64,000 nt of DNA from Aristaeella hokkaidonensis (GCF_018128945.1 NZ_CP068393.1:1922001-1986000), one strand, 5' to 3'. Shown: positions 17,558-26,027, counted from the first letter of the stretch. The notes: generated from the sequence alone by a model not told the origin. Program-made: numbers and translations.

Positions 17558-18664
17558 ATGGATTTTAAAATCTTGGTCATCAATCCCGGTTCCACCTCCA
17601 CCAAAATCAGCCTCTTTGTGAACAAAAAGGAACTGTTCCAGAAAAGCCAGTTCCATGACGCGCCGGTTCTGCTGCAGTTCCCCCATGTGAACGGCCAGGT
17701 GCCTTTCCGGTATCAGGTCATCCTGGATATGCTGAAGGAGGAAGGGGTAGACCCGTCCGATATCGATGTGTTCGTCGGCCGCGGCGGCAGCGCCTGCACC
17801 CAGCCCAGCGGCGTCACCATTATCGACCAGAAGCTGTATGACGATACCGAAGCCGCCGTCGGCGGCAGCGAGCACGCCGCGAAGCTGGGCGTCATGCTGG
17901 CCTGGCGCTTCGCGCAGAACTATCACAAGCCTGCCTATACACTCAATCCCACCAATGTGGATGAATACTGCGATTACGCGCGCCTTACCGGCATCCGGGG
18001 GCTCTACCGCACGCCCCACTCCCATGTGCTGAATCCCAAGGCCGTCGCCGAAGCCCATGCGGAATCCATCGGCAAGCGGTATGAGGACTGCAATTTCATT
18101 GTGGGCCATATTGACGGCGGCGTTACCGTCAGTACGCATTATCACGGAAAAATGATCGACGGCACCATGGGTGCGGACGGTGACGGTCCCTTTGCCCCCA
18201 CCCGGATCGGCAGCGTGCCCGTGCTGGAGCTGCTGGATTATCTTGAAACCCATCCCCTGGATGATGTGCGGCGGATGTGCTCCCGTTCCGGTGGTTTCGT
18301 CAGCCTTTTCGGAACATCCAACTCGGATACGGTCCATGCGCTGGTGGAACAGGGAGACAAAAAGGCCACCCTGGTCTGGAACACCATGATTTACCAGATC
18401 TGCAAGAGCATCGGTGAAATGAGCGCCGTGCTTTGCGGCAAGGTGGATGCGATCCTGCTCACCGGCGGACTGATGCGCTTTGACGATATCACCGAAGGAA
18501 TCAAGGAACGCTGCGGCTGGATTGCCCCGATCTATGTCTACCCGGGCGAGATGGAGCAGGAAGCCATGGCCTTCCCGGTCCTGAAAGTCCTGCGCGGCGA
18601 AGCTGAAGCCATTACTTACAGCGGCAAGAACGTCTGGCAGGGATTCGAAGGAATGGATCTGTGA
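17558..18664 (+). CDS. buk: Butyrate kinase
   Basis: 368-aa member of the acetokinase/ASKHA family. It interconverts butyryl phosphate and butyrate with ATP synthesis, the last step of the kinase route to butyrate. Seen: ILVINPGSTSTKI at the N-terminus (phosphate-1 motif), GRGGSACTQPSG near 85, HSHVLNPKAVA in the substrate region, VGHIDGGVTVSTHYHGKMIDGTMG (split here: the GHIDGGVTV phosphate-2 motif then the GTMG turn) and LTGGLMRFDDITEGI near 305 (adenosine motif). Length is normal. No phosphotransbutyrylase gene is adjacent. Branched-chain acid kinases are close relatives and cannot be excluded. It has its own terminator. Confidence 0.93.
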   Translation: MDFKILVINPGSTSTKISLFVNKKELFQKSQFHDAPVLLQFPHVNGQVPFRYQVILDMLKEEGVDPSDIDVFVGRGGSACTQPSGVTIIDQKLYDDTEAAVGGSEHAAKLGVMLAWRFAQNYHKPAYTLNPTNVDEYCDYARLTGIRGLYRTPHSHVLNPKAVAEAHAESIGKRYEDCNFIVGHIDGGVTVSTHYHGKMIDGTMGADGDGPFAPTRIGSVPVLELLDYLETHPLDDVRRMCSRSGGFVSLFGTSNSDTVHALVEQGDKKATLVWNTMIYQICKSIGEMSAVLCGKVDAILLTGGLMRFDDITEGIKERCGWIAPIYVYPGEMEQEAMAFPVLKVLRGEAEAITYSGKNVWQGFEGMDL

Positions 18665-18685
18665 GAAATATAGGCCGACTAAACA

Positions 18686-18716
18686 AAACTGCGGAGTAAA
18701 AATCTCCGCAGTTTTT
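18686..18716 (+). terminator. Terminator of buk
   Basis: Arms ACTGCGGAG and CTCCGCAGT with an A-rich loop, then a T-run. Confidence 0.85.
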
Positions 18717-18767
18717 ATGTGGACAAGTGCCATCTATATGGCAGAACAGCGTGCAATAAGGCTGTCA

Positions 18768-18803
18768 TTTCGACCGGAACGAAGTGAAGTGGAGAAATCC
18801 CTT
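18768..18803. repeat. Dispersed palindromic repeat (TCATTTCGACC type)
   Basis: TGTCATTTCGACCGGAACGA then a short link and GGAGAAATCCC. Similar strings are common intergenic repeats in many bacterial genomes. A related form is at 27312-27352. Confidence 0.55.
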
Positions 18804-18825
18804 ACTACGTCCGGAGGACGAAAAG

Positions 18826-18918
18826 CGGCAAGAGTGTGACTGCAAGGGACTGACTGTCTGTCACTGTTTTCGAAGAAAATGTGACTGAAAGTCTGTCCCT
18901 CTGTCACTGCTCTTGCCG
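18826..18918. repeat. 93-base imperfect palindrome
   Basis: The two 44-base halves are near reverse complements: the ends are CGGCAAGAG and CTCTTGCCG, with matching internal GTGAC, AGGGAC and GTCAC words in order, and TTTTCGAAGAAAA at the centre. It would form a long hairpin. No gene is present. It resembles a small non-autonomous palindromic element. Confidence 0.65.
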
Positions 18919-18990
18919 ATTATTCCGTCCATTTTCAAAAACCGGTACACATTCGGTACACAAAAAACAAAAATCCAGGGTATCCTGCCC

Positions 18991-19158
18991 GGAGATTCGA
19001 ACTCCTGTTCCGCAACCTCAATCGTCGCGACTGTCCCCCGGACAGCTCGCTCGTTTCGGTTGAGAAAGCCGCCGACGAGATTTCCTCCACTGGAGGTCCT
19101 CGGCGGCTTTCCCCCTCCACTGCCCACTGGCAGTTTATTTGATCAGGGAGTTCGAATC
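18991..19158 (+). repeat. tRNA-linked structured repeat, copy A
   Basis: Starts with a 17-base exact copy of the neighbouring tRNA-Ala T-arm (18991-19007, identical to 19227-19243) and ends with an inverted T-arm-like string (19147-19158). Between them: CCGCAACCTCAATCGTCGC; hairpin I (CTGTCC/GGACAG, 3-base loop, 19031-19045); linker GCTCGTTTCGGTTGA; hairpin II (19065-19110) with a long outer stem, a five-base bulge GATTT and an inner CCTCC/GGAGG stem with ACT loop; and hairpin III (CTGCC/GGCAG, 19120-19133). Copy B, at 36339-36500, has the same parts in the same order. Confidence 0.7.
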
Positions 19159-19174
19159 GACGATGATCCAAAAG

Positions 19175-19215
19175 TCAAAACCCGGAACCACCGTAAAGGT
19201 GATTCCGGGTTTTGA
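19175..19215 (-). terminator. Terminator of tRNA-Ala(GGC)
   Basis: Long hairpin with arms TCAAAACCCGGAA and TTCCGGGTTTTGA plus inner CACC/GGTG pairing, just past the tRNA 3' end. Confidence 0.7.
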
Positions 19216-19217
19216 TG

Positions 19218-19290
19218 TGGAGCATAGGAGATTCGAACTCCTGACCCCAACACTGCCAGTGTTGTGCGCTACCAACTGCGCTAATGCCCC
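19218..19290 (-). tRNA. tRNA-Ala (anticodon GGC)
   Basis: 73 nt on the minus strand. Acceptor GGGGCAT pairs with ATGCTCC and includes the G3-U70 wobble that identifies alanine tRNAs. D-stem GCGC/GCGC, anticodon stem CAACA/TGTTG with loop CTGGCAG (anticodon GGC), T-stem AGGAG/CTCCT with loop TTCGAAT. Discriminator A; CCA is not encoded. Confidence 0.97.
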
Positions 19291-19301
19291 GAACAGATGG
19301 T

Positions 19302-19330
19302 ATATTATCATAGAATTTTCGCTTTGTAAA
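19302..19330 (-). promoter_or_regulatory. Promoter of tRNA-Ala(GGC)
   Basis: Minus strand TTTACA (19325-19330), 17-bp spacer, TAATAT (19302-19307), 12 bases before the tRNA 5' end. Confidence 0.7.
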
Positions 19331-19370
19331 GCACTTTTTTCAGGAGTTTTTTTCTGCCAGAATCAGCCGC

Positions 19371-20336
19371 TCAATAGTGCGGAAGCGTAAGGTTATTCTC
19401 GCTTTCCCCGTCCCGCAGTCTCCGTGCCGCAACGATCAGCCGATCCGTATCTTTGTTGTAGCAGGTCACCAGAATCAGCAGCTGTTCATCCGGCTGTACG
19501 TCCAGCATATTCGCGTGGTAAGACCGGGCGAGCAGCTGCTTCACGGCTTCTTCCCGCTCATCCACCCGGTTGGAGTCGAGGGCCCACAGGTTATAGTAAT
19601 TCGGATCCCCCGGTTCCGTGCTGATTTCCGCCACGGCAAACACAGCATATTTCCCGTCTTCATACTGGCTATCGAACGTAATAATCCTGTGCTTGTAGTA
19701 ATAGGCGCTTTCCTTATACTTCCGCAGCCGGCCGAACATATTCCCGCTCTTCATGTTATGGCCGAAAAGATAGACCGTATAAGGCCTAGTCAAAAGGTTA
19801 ATGCTGGAGTCCGTAAAGATTGCGCCGTTCGCGTTTTTCTTTCCGTTGATATCATGGGTCAGGAAGTAGGTGTTGTCCTTCAGTCCAACCGCTTCCTCCA
19901 GCTGGTCCATGCTCAGCCAGCCCATAATATAGCTGCTCTTCTTTTTCAGTTTCCGGAAGCGCTCGGAAATCTGGAGATTCTGATTATTCGGATAAGGAAC
20001 CGGCTGAAGGGTAAGGGACTGCGTCGGTTCCGGCTCCGGGGTCGTCATTTCCTGCCGGGGTGCCGCTGTCACGAGCACGGCTGTCGGCGCTGCCGTCGGA
20101 GTGACAGCAACCGCCTCTGTGGGTTCTTCATACAGTTCATAAAGGGCCTGGCTGGTCTCCCGGGAGGAATAGTATTCCACACCGTAAGCGATCAGTCGAA
20201 TCACGCTGTAAATAATCATCAGGGCGAATACGGCAGCAAGGGCAAGCCTGCGGCGCTTTTTCCGCGCCGCGGCTTCCTCGATCCGCTTCCGCTCTTCCGC
20301 ATACGGATCCGGTCTTCTCTCCGGATAATACGGCAT
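19371..20336 (-). CDS. Class B-type sortase
   Basis: 321-aa membrane-anchored transpeptidase that joins sorting-signal proteins to the cell wall. A basic N-terminal cytoplasmic tail precedes one transmembrane helix at about 30-52. A Thr/Pro/Ala-rich stalk (about 70-115) leads to the catalytic domain with the His in YLFGHNM near 195, the Cys in LILVTCYN near 287 and the Arg in the following strand (RLIVAARRL). The extra helical insert before the catalytic Cys and the overall length fit class B. Its start is 16 bases after the surface-protein stop, so the pair is one operon and the surface protein is the obvious substrate. Confidence 0.92.
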   Translation of the reverse strand: MPYYPERRPDPYAEERKRIEEAAARKKRRRLALAAVFALMIIYSVIRLIAYGVEYYSSRETSQALYELYEEPTEAVAVTPTAAPTAVLVTAAPRQEMTTPEPEPTQSLTLQPVPYPNNQNLQISERFRKLKKKSSYIMGWLSMDQLEEAVGLKDNTYFLTHDINGKKNANGAIFTDSSINLLTRPYTVYLFGHNMKSGNMFGRLRKYKESAYYYKHRIITFDSQYEDGKYAVFAVAEISTEPGDPNYYNLWALDSNRVDEREEAVKQLLARSYHANMLDVQPDEQLLILVTCYNKDTDRLIVAARRLRDGESENNLTLPHY

Positions 20337-20352
20337 GATCCTTTACCCTCTT

Positions 20353-22803
20353 TTACTTCCTTCTCTTCAGATAAGGAATCACAACAAGCATCGCTGCCAG
20401 CACACCCGCGCAAAGAACCATCAGGCCGGTCCACAGGAACAGATCCTCGCTGTCTCCGGTTTTCGGCACCGGCTTGGGAGTTGCCGTCGGTGCCGCTGTC
20501 GGATTGACCATCGGCGTTGCAGTTATCGTTGGTGGCGTTGCTGTCGGTGCCGCTGTTACTGTTTGTACAGGCGTCGCTGTGGGTGCTGTTGTTTCTGTCT
20601 GTGCCACTGTGGGCATCGCTGTTGGTACCGTTGTTGCTGTAGGTACTGTTGTAGCTGTCGATGCCGCTGTGGGCGTTGCTGACGGTACCGCCGCAGTAGT
20701 TGGCGTCGCTGTCGGTGTCGCAGAAGGACTTGCAGACGGACTCTCAGACGGAGCCGCTCCCAGTCCCACCGCTGCCGTTGCGGTCGGCTTATCCGCAGCA
20801 CTGTACACCGCCTTATAGGTCATGTTCTTCTTCACCTCAGGCAGTGTAGCGCCGGGAGCATAGGTTGTGGTTCCGTCACTCCATCCTGTAAAGGTCAGGA
20901 TACTCTTCTCCGTCTCTTTACCGGCCGGATCGTCCGGCTTCATCGGCACGTTCCCGTACTCATATTCAGTTGCCGCCTTCAGGACGCTGTTATCCTCATC
21001 CACAAAGGTGATTGTATACTTTTGCAGCTTCGTTGTAAACTTCGGCTTGTAAACCCTGTTTCCGTCCTCATCAATAACAGGTTCATCCCACTCAGAGAAG
21101 GTATAGACATACTGCTCGTCCGGCTTCTTCGTGGGTGTCTTTTCCGTTTCCGGCTCCGGATCTCCATTCTTCCATCCTTTGTCATCCAGGACAGAACCGT
21201 CCCCATTCTGCCAGGTCACGGTATGGCCTTCTTCCCACTGAGCATACAGGGTGGTATCCCCGTTCATCTCAATGGTGTCTCCCGAAGCGTAGAAATTCCG
21301 GCCTTCGTCATCCGACGCAGCGTCCTCTGATTCAACAGTACGGCGTATTCCCGGTTCCCGTCCCCAGCCGCTGAAGAGGCACCCTGCTTTTTTCAGGGTT
21401 CCAGCACCCTCCACTGTTACAGCAGTGCCATGCGTGACAGTCTTTGAAGCCGGTGCGGCACCTGAGTCCGCGCCGTTTCCGTCATAGGTCAGGGTGACCT
21501 TAGCCGCAACATAGGCGTTTTGATCGGATGTGTCATTCATCATGATCACATCCAGGCCTTTGTCGCTGAAAAACCAGTTATCCGGGGACGTCGTATTCGT
21601 ATTCCTGTATTTCAAACCGAATTTGGCCGGGTTTCCTGGTGTCGGTGCAGTCTGCGTGGTTATACCGACGGATGCGCCGCTGGTCATTTCACCGATAATG
21701 TTCATAGGCTTGTTGTTCTGCAGATAGACATTCACCTCATCACCGGAATGATTCACGTTACCGGTAACCACCGGATTTCCGGAAAGATTAATTGTGCCTG
21801 TTTCACACATTATACCGCCTTTATTGGAAGTGTTCCCTGTAATATTGCCACCGGACAGATTCAACGTCCCGCCGATGTTTACACAGCCATATTTACCGGA
21901 ATCAGTGTTTCCCGTAATGCTGCCTCCGGACATATTGAATGTCCCATTAACTACCACCCCGCCGACACCGTTCGCAGTATTCTCAGCAATACTACCCCCT
22001 GTCATGGAAACAGTTCCTTCTGCCAGAAAAACGCCTCCGCCCAGGTTCCCTGTATTATGGTGAATACTGCCGTCGCTCATATTCAAAGTGCCGCCATAAA
22101 TCATTATGCCGCTGCCGCCATATCCCCCATCATTGTGTCTGATCTCACCGCCGTACATATTCATCTGGCCCGAGGTAATATATACTCCTCCGCCGCCCAA
22201 CCAATCGCTTCCAAGATTACCGGCAATTGTTCCGTTATACAGATTGAATGTGCCGCTTAACAGGTCTACCGCGCCGGAATGATACTGATCGCGCAAATTG
22301 TCATTCCCGATCAGCGTTCCCCCGTACATGTTGAACTTGCTGGCATTTGTTCTTAAGTGTATTGCGGGACCGGCTTTACCGGCGGCATGGGTAATATAGC
22401 CGCCGGTAAAGGAGCCCGTTCCGCTGCCGATCGTCGCCGGCTGTTTATCAATGGTATAGCTGTGTACCGTCGTTCCGCAGTCATACAGGTTCAGCGTACC
22501 GCCGTTGATGACAATTCCGATCCCTGCAGACGTCATGGTGATTGAATGGTCGTTCAGGCACAGTGAGATTTCCACTCCGCTCCCGATTGTCCAGGCAGAA
22601 GAGATTTCAATATCCTTTGCCAGATAGTATTGTCCGGATGCTGTCGGTAATGTTTCAACCTCCGTCCATCCTTCGTGGGTATGCGCTTCAGTCTGTTCCG
22701 CGGCCGCTCCCCCGGTCAGAAATACCGTCATCATCACCAAAACGGCCAAAAAAGAAAAAAATCCCCGCCAGCTTTTATGCTTCCCTGTCTCGCGCGTGTC
22801 CAT
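20353..22803 (-). CDS. Cell-wall-anchored beta-helix surface protein
   Basis: 816 aa. Start at ATG 22803 (taggagacagg upstream). Signal peptide about 12-37. Residues roughly 60-390 are repeats of the type G-G-x-I-x-x-N-x-A-x-x-G-G, a right-handed parallel beta-helix pattern seen in adhesins and PMP-like proteins. At about 410-530 there is an InlB-type B repeat (TYDGNGADSG ... GCLFSGW ... LYAQW), and at 540-665 two more related beta-grasp units ending FTGWSDG and YKAVYS. A linker of about 110 residues made of T-A-x-P-T-A repeats reaches the sorting signal VPKTGD, a hydrophobic helix and the tail KRRK. It is covalently wall-linked, probably by the adjacent sortase. Ligand unknown. Confidence 0.9.
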   Translation of the reverse strand: MDTRETGKHKSWRGFFSFLAVLVMMTVFLTGGAAAEQTEAHTHEGWTEVETLPTASGQYYLAKDIEISSAWTIGSGVEISLCLNDHSITMTSAGIGIVINGGTLNLYDCGTTVHSYTIDKQPATIGSGTGSFTGGYITHAAGKAGPAIHLRTNASKFNMYGGTLIGNDNLRDQYHSGAVDLLSGTFNLYNGTIAGNLGSDWLGGGGVYITSGQMNMYGGEIRHNDGGYGGSGIMIYGGTLNMSDGSIHHNTGNLGGGVFLAEGTVSMTGGSIAENTANGVGGVVVNGTFNMSGGSITGNTDSGKYGCVNIGGTLNLSGGNITGNTSNKGGIMCETGTINLSGNPVVTGNVNHSGDEVNVYLQNNKPMNIIGEMTSGASVGITTQTAPTPGNPAKFGLKYRNTNTTSPDNWFFSDKGLDVIMMNDTSDQNAYVAAKVTLTYDGNGADSGAAPASKTVTHGTAVTVEGAGTLKKAGCLFSGWGREPGIRRTVESEDAASDDEGRNFYASGDTIEMNGDTTLYAQWEEGHTVTWQNGDGSVLDDKGWKNGDPEPETEKTPTKKPDEQYVYTFSEWDEPVIDEDGNRVYKPKFTTKLQKYTITFVDEDNSVLKAATEYEYGNVPMKPDDPAGKETEKSILTFTGWSDGTTTYAPGATLPEVKKNMTYKAVYSAADKPTATAAVGLGAAPSESPSASPSATPTATPTTAAVPSATPTAASTATTVPTATTVPTAMPTVAQTETTAPTATPVQTVTAAPTATPPTITATPMVNPTAAPTATPKPVPKTGDSEDLFLWTGLMVLCAGVLAAMLVVIPYLKRRK
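20460..20800. repeat. Low-complexity coding repeat (Thr/Ala/Pro linker)
   Basis: DNA built of GTNGCTGTNGGTNCCGCTGTT-like degenerate 6-18 base units (plus-strand view), encoding the T-A-x-P-T linker of the surface protein. Prone to length variation. Produces spurious long reading frames on the other strand. Confidence 0.8.
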
Positions 22804-22881
22804 CGGGTCCTGTCTCCTAACAATATGTGCTTTTGTCCGAACAAACCGTAACGATCGTAACCGTTTGCCACATTGGCACAT

Positions 22882-22910
22882 ATTGTAGCATCAGCAATAT
22901 ACAGTGTCAA
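22882..22910 (-). promoter_or_regulatory. Promoter of the surface protein-sortase operon
   Basis: Consensus -35 TTGACA (22905-22910), 17-bp spacer, TACAAT (22882-22887) on the minus strand. The leader just after it has a GCCA/TGGC hairpin (22867-22877) and a doubled CGTAAC word (22845-22860) that could bind a regulator. Confidence 0.75.
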
Positions 22911-22928
22911 CATTTTGCACAATTGTTC

Positions 22929-22957
22929 TTACTTTTTTAACATTTGTCTGATATAAT
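22929..22957 (+). promoter_or_regulatory. Promoter of the M32 peptidase gene
   Basis: TTACTT (22929-22934), 17-bp spacer ending in TGA, TATAAT (22952-22957), an extended -10. Confidence 0.7.
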
Positions 22958-22985
22958 CGATACCTGAGAAAAGGAGCGTGAAACC

Positions 22986-24485
22986 ATGAATCTGACCGAA
23001 GCAATCGCAAAACTTGATGAACTGGAAAAATCCACCTATGCCCTGAACCACGCCCAGAGCATTTTGTACGTGGATGGCGATACCGTCGCGCCCAAAAATT
23101 CCTGGAAGGGCCGGGGTATGGCCCTGGCTTACCTGACCGAGCTGGCCTACAAGCAGCTGGTCAACCCGGAAACCGGAGAAATGCTGGAGACCATCCTGCA
23201 GCATAAAGAGGAGACCGACGAGGTCACCTTCCGCAAGGCGGAACTGCTGAAGGAGAATTATGATGAATACAACATCCTGCCCATGGAGGAGTTCGTTGCC
23301 TATCAGGAGCTGACAAACGAATCCGGCGCCGTCTGGCATGACGCGAAGGAAAAGAGCGACTGGGACCTGTTTGCTCCCTATCTGGATAAGATCGTAGCCT
23401 TCCGCCGCCGTTTCGCCTCCCTCAAGGATCCATCCAAGCCCGCCTATGACGTCCTGCTGGACCAGTTTGAAAAAGGGGCTTCCATGGAATCCCTGGATCC
23501 CTTCTTCCGCACCCTGCGGGAGGATCTGTCCCCGGTCATTAAGGAAGTCGCCGCCCGGGAAAAGCCGGTTCCCGCCTTCATGAAAAGACCCTGGTCTGTC
23601 CATGACCAGCGCCTGTTCTCCCGGAAGGTTATGGCCCTGGAAGGCATTGATCCCCTGAACTGCACCCTGGGCGAAACCGAGCACCCCTTCACCGACAGCA
23701 CCAACAAGTGGGACGTGCGTATCACCACTCACTATTATGAGAATGATCCCTTCTCCAGCATGTACAGCGTCATCCATGAAGGCGGTCACGCCCTGTACGA
23801 GCTGAACATCCGGGACGACCTGCAGTTCTCCAATCTGGCCAACGGCGTATCCATGGGCGTACATGAAAGCCAGTCCCGTTTCTACGAGAACATCATCGGC
23901 CGCAGCCGCGCCTTCTGCACACCCCTGCTGAAGATCATGAAGGAAGTCTTCCCGGACCAGATGAAGGATATCACCGAGGAGGAGCTGTATTCCGCCATCA
24001 ATCTGTCCAAACCGTCCCTGATCCGGACCGAGGCGGATGAACTGACCTATTCCCTGCACGTCATGATCCGCTATGAGCTGGAAAAGGCCATGATCGCCGG
24101 CGACCTGAAGGTGGCAGATGTTCCGGGTGAATGGAACCGGCTGTACAAGGAAGTGCTGGGCGTGGACGTGCCGGATCATAAGCGCGGCGTCCTGCAGGAC
24201 AGCCACTGGTCCTTCGGCGGCATCGGCTACTTCCCCAGCTACGCCCTGGGCAGTGCCTACGGCGTGCAGATGCTGGGGCAGATGGAAAAGGACGTGGACG
24301 TCTGGACCACGGTGGAAAAGGGCGACCTTGCCCCCGTTACCGCCTGGCTGGCCGATAAGATTCACCAGTACGGCAGCCTGAAAAAGCCGCAGGATCTGCT
24401 GCCTGCCGCCATGGGCGGTTCGCTGGACGCGAAGATTTATACAAACTACCTGAAGAAGAAATTCAGCGAACTATATAAGCTTTAA
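22986..24485 (+). CDS. M32 family carboxypeptidase
   Basis: 499-aa zinc carboxypeptidase (thermostable carboxypeptidase 1 family), cytoplasmic, removing C-terminal amino acids with broad specificity. The zinc motif HEGGH lies in VIHEGGHALYELN near residue 260, with the third ligand in GVHESQSRF about 30 residues on. The family motif DVRITTHY is just upstream, and IRTEADELTYSLH and LQDSHWSFGGIGYFPSYALG follow in the C-terminal half. Length is normal. Start chosen at ATG 22986 with aaggagcg upstream. Monocistronic with promoter and terminator. Confidence 0.95.
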   Translation: MNLTEAIAKLDELEKSTYALNHAQSILYVDGDTVAPKNSWKGRGMALAYLTELAYKQLVNPETGEMLETILQHKEETDEVTFRKAELLKENYDEYNILPMEEFVAYQELTNESGAVWHDAKEKSDWDLFAPYLDKIVAFRRRFASLKDPSKPAYDVLLDQFEKGASMESLDPFFRTLREDLSPVIKEVAAREKPVPAFMKRPWSVHDQRLFSRKVMALEGIDPLNCTLGETEHPFTDSTNKWDVRITTHYYENDPFSSMYSVIHEGGHALYELNIRDDLQFSNLANGVSMGVHESQSRFYENIIGRSRAFCTPLLKIMKEVFPDQMKDITEEELYSAINLSKPSLIRTEADELTYSLHVMIRYELEKAMIAGDLKVADVPGEWNRLYKEVLGVDVPDHKRGVLQDSHWSFGGIGYFPSYALGSAYGVQMLGQMEKDVDVWTTVEKGDLAPVTAWLADKIHQYGSLKKPQDLLPAAMGGSLDAKIYTNYLKKKFSELYKL

Positions 24486-24501
24486 TTCACAGCAAATGAA
24501 T

Positions 24502-24544
24502 AAGCAAAGGGCGCTGCGTCATTGCAGCGTCCTTTGCCTTTTGT
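24502..24544 (+). terminator. Terminator of the M32 gene
   Basis: Arms GCAAAGGGCGCTGC and GCAGCGTCCTTTGC (one G-T type mismatch), then CTTTTG. Its core resembles the hairpin at 25345-25376. Confidence 0.8.
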
Positions 24545-24550
24545 CCTCTG

Positions 24551-25231
24551 TTAGCCGATCACTTCATACCTTAGCCTGACGTATGAGTCTTCCAGCTGCT
24601 CGCAATCGATCAGCTTCAGTATCCCCAGCTTGTCCAGTTCCTCCCTGGTGGTAATGGATTCGCCGTCAATCAAGGTGGAGGTATTCTTTCCTCCGACCAG
24701 CACCGGCGCCACAACGATGTCCACAAAGTCAAAGAGCTTTTCCCTCAGGAACAGTCCGTTCACGGTTCCGCCGCTCTGGATCGTGATCCTGTCGCACCCG
24801 TATTCTTCCTTCAGCCTCACAAGCGCCTCTTCCAGGCACTGTTTTTCCTGAAGGATTACCCCCAGGTTATCCGCCTTCACCCTGAAGGCCGGATGATCCG
24901 GATTGGTGGTAATCAGCACAAACTGCTTCGACAGCTCGCAGAAGAACCTGACCCCGTGCTCGTTCAGATGGGAATTATCGACCAGAACAAAAGAAACCGG
25001 TGTTTTGGGCGGCATCTCTTTTTCATTCACCCCAAGCTTTGCCTGCACCCTGCCGGTGTTCAGCGACCACAAGTCCGTGGTCTGCTCTATCTCATAATAC
25101 TGATGAAGGCCTTCCTTAACGCCATCCATGTAGGGGAAGTCCTGATCCACATCCAGCACGTCAGACGCTCCCGTGCTTATTTTTCCGTCCACCGACATCA
25201 GCATAAACAGTGTAGTAATGGGTCTGTCCAT
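24551..25231 (-). CDS. RibD C-terminal/dihydrofolate reductase-like protein
   Basis: 226 aa. The fold signature of the RibD C-terminal (reductase) family is visible: an N-terminal strand TTLFMLMSVDGKIS, a central VLVDNSHLN, and IQSGGTVNGLFLREKLFDFVDIVVAPVLVGG near 150-180 (described in parts: GGTVNG for NADPH phosphate binding, then the APVLVGG strand). It probably reduces a pyrimidine- or pterin-like substrate with NADPH. It lacks the deaminase half of RibD, and no riboflavin genes are near, so a role in riboflavin synthesis is not supported. Start at ATG 25231 after gggagg. Confidence 0.85.
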   Translation of the reverse strand: MDRPITTLFMLMSVDGKISTGASDVLDVDQDFPYMDGVKEGLHQYYEIEQTTDLWSLNTGRVQAKLGVNEKEMPPKTPVSFVLVDNSHLNEHGVRFFCELSKQFVLITTNPDHPAFRVKADNLGVILQEKQCLEEALVRLKEEYGCDRITIQSGGTVNGLFLREKLFDFVDIVVAPVLVGGKNTSTLIDGESITTREELDKLGILKLIDCEQLEDSYVRLRYEVIG

Positions 25232-25344
25232 ACTCTTTGCCTCCCGTCCTCGTATTGTTAATACATTAAACGATCCGCGCGGAAACATCCTGTTTTTTCC
25301 TGCTTTGTTTTGTCAGCTTAACAGATATATTATACCACAACATG

Positions 25345-25376
25345 AAAAAGGACGCTGCGTTCATTGCAGCGTCCTC
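25345..25376 (-). terminator. Terminator of the DUF4867 gene
   Basis: Arms AGGACGCTGC and GCAGCGTCCT, followed on the minus strand by five T residues. Confidence 0.8.
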
Positions 25377-25391
25377 TGTTTATATTGCTGA

Positions 25392-26027
25392 TCAGATCAG
25401 ATCCGCGATATCCGGGTTCACACCCTTGATGCAGACCTTCGCGCCGGAAGCGGCTTCAGCGGAATCCGCATGAGCCAGCAGCCACTTGTTGGCAGCGGTC
25501 ATCAGTTCGTCTTCAGCATTCTTCACGGTGAACTCGGGCTTTGCCAGGTTCGTTCCCTTGGGCAGAACCACGATCACTTTGAAGCCCTGGCCCTTCTTGG
25601 CGCTGCAGGGAGCGTAGTGCAGGGTCGTGGCATATACTTCAACCATGGTGCCGGCGGGGCACAGATAGGCAACAACCTTGTCAGTGTCCAGAATGCCGTC
25701 CACGATATCTTCACGCTTGGCCAGCAGCAGGATGAAATCTTCCGTGCCGACGTTCAGCTCGCTGTCCCGGTGATACTCCAGGCAGTTCATCTTGGTGTTG
25801 TGGCCGTTGCACCAGCCGATCTGGATGGGCATTCCGCCATACGCGTTGTTCCGCAGGTCCTTTTCGATGGCCAGCGCCTGCAGCTCGGGCTGCTCCGGCA
25901 CATATTCCACGCCGTCCGGGCAGGGAGTAACCTTGTCCAGGGTCTCCAGCAGTTCCTTCAGGTCGTAGCCGGTCATCACCTGGCCGTAGTTCTGGAATGA
26001 CGGGTCGCTAACGGGTAAGATCTTCAT
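25392..26027 (-). CDS. DUF4867 family protein
   Basis: 211-aa cytoplasmic protein matching the DUF4867 pattern: MKILPVSDPSFQNYGQV at the N-terminus, GGMPIQIGWCNGHNTKMNCLE, YHRDSELNVGTEDFILLLA and PAGTMVEVYATTLHYAPC. The His/Glu arrangement and strand periodicity suggest a cupin-like metal-binding barrel, perhaps a sugar isomerase-type enzyme. Family members often sit in sugar-catabolism clusters, which is not the case here. The final residues (ASGAKVCIKGVNPDIADLI) are a typical ending. Start at ATG 26027, the one preceded by aaggagg. Confidence 0.8.
   Translation of the reverse strand: MKILPVSDPSFQNYGQVMTGYDLKELLETLDKVTPCPDGVEYVPEQPELQALAIEKDLRNNAYGGMPIQIGWCNGHNTKMNCLEYHRDSELNVGTEDFILLLAKREDIVDGILDTDKVVAYLCPAGTMVEVYATTLHYAPCSAKKGQGFKVIVVLPKGTNLAKPEFTVKNAEDELMTAANKWLLAHADSAEAASGAKVCIKGVNPDIADLI

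Noticed and set aside
20474..20818. Gly/Val/Ala repeat frame on the plus strand
   Set aside because: Antisense of the T-A-x-P-T linker of the surface protein.
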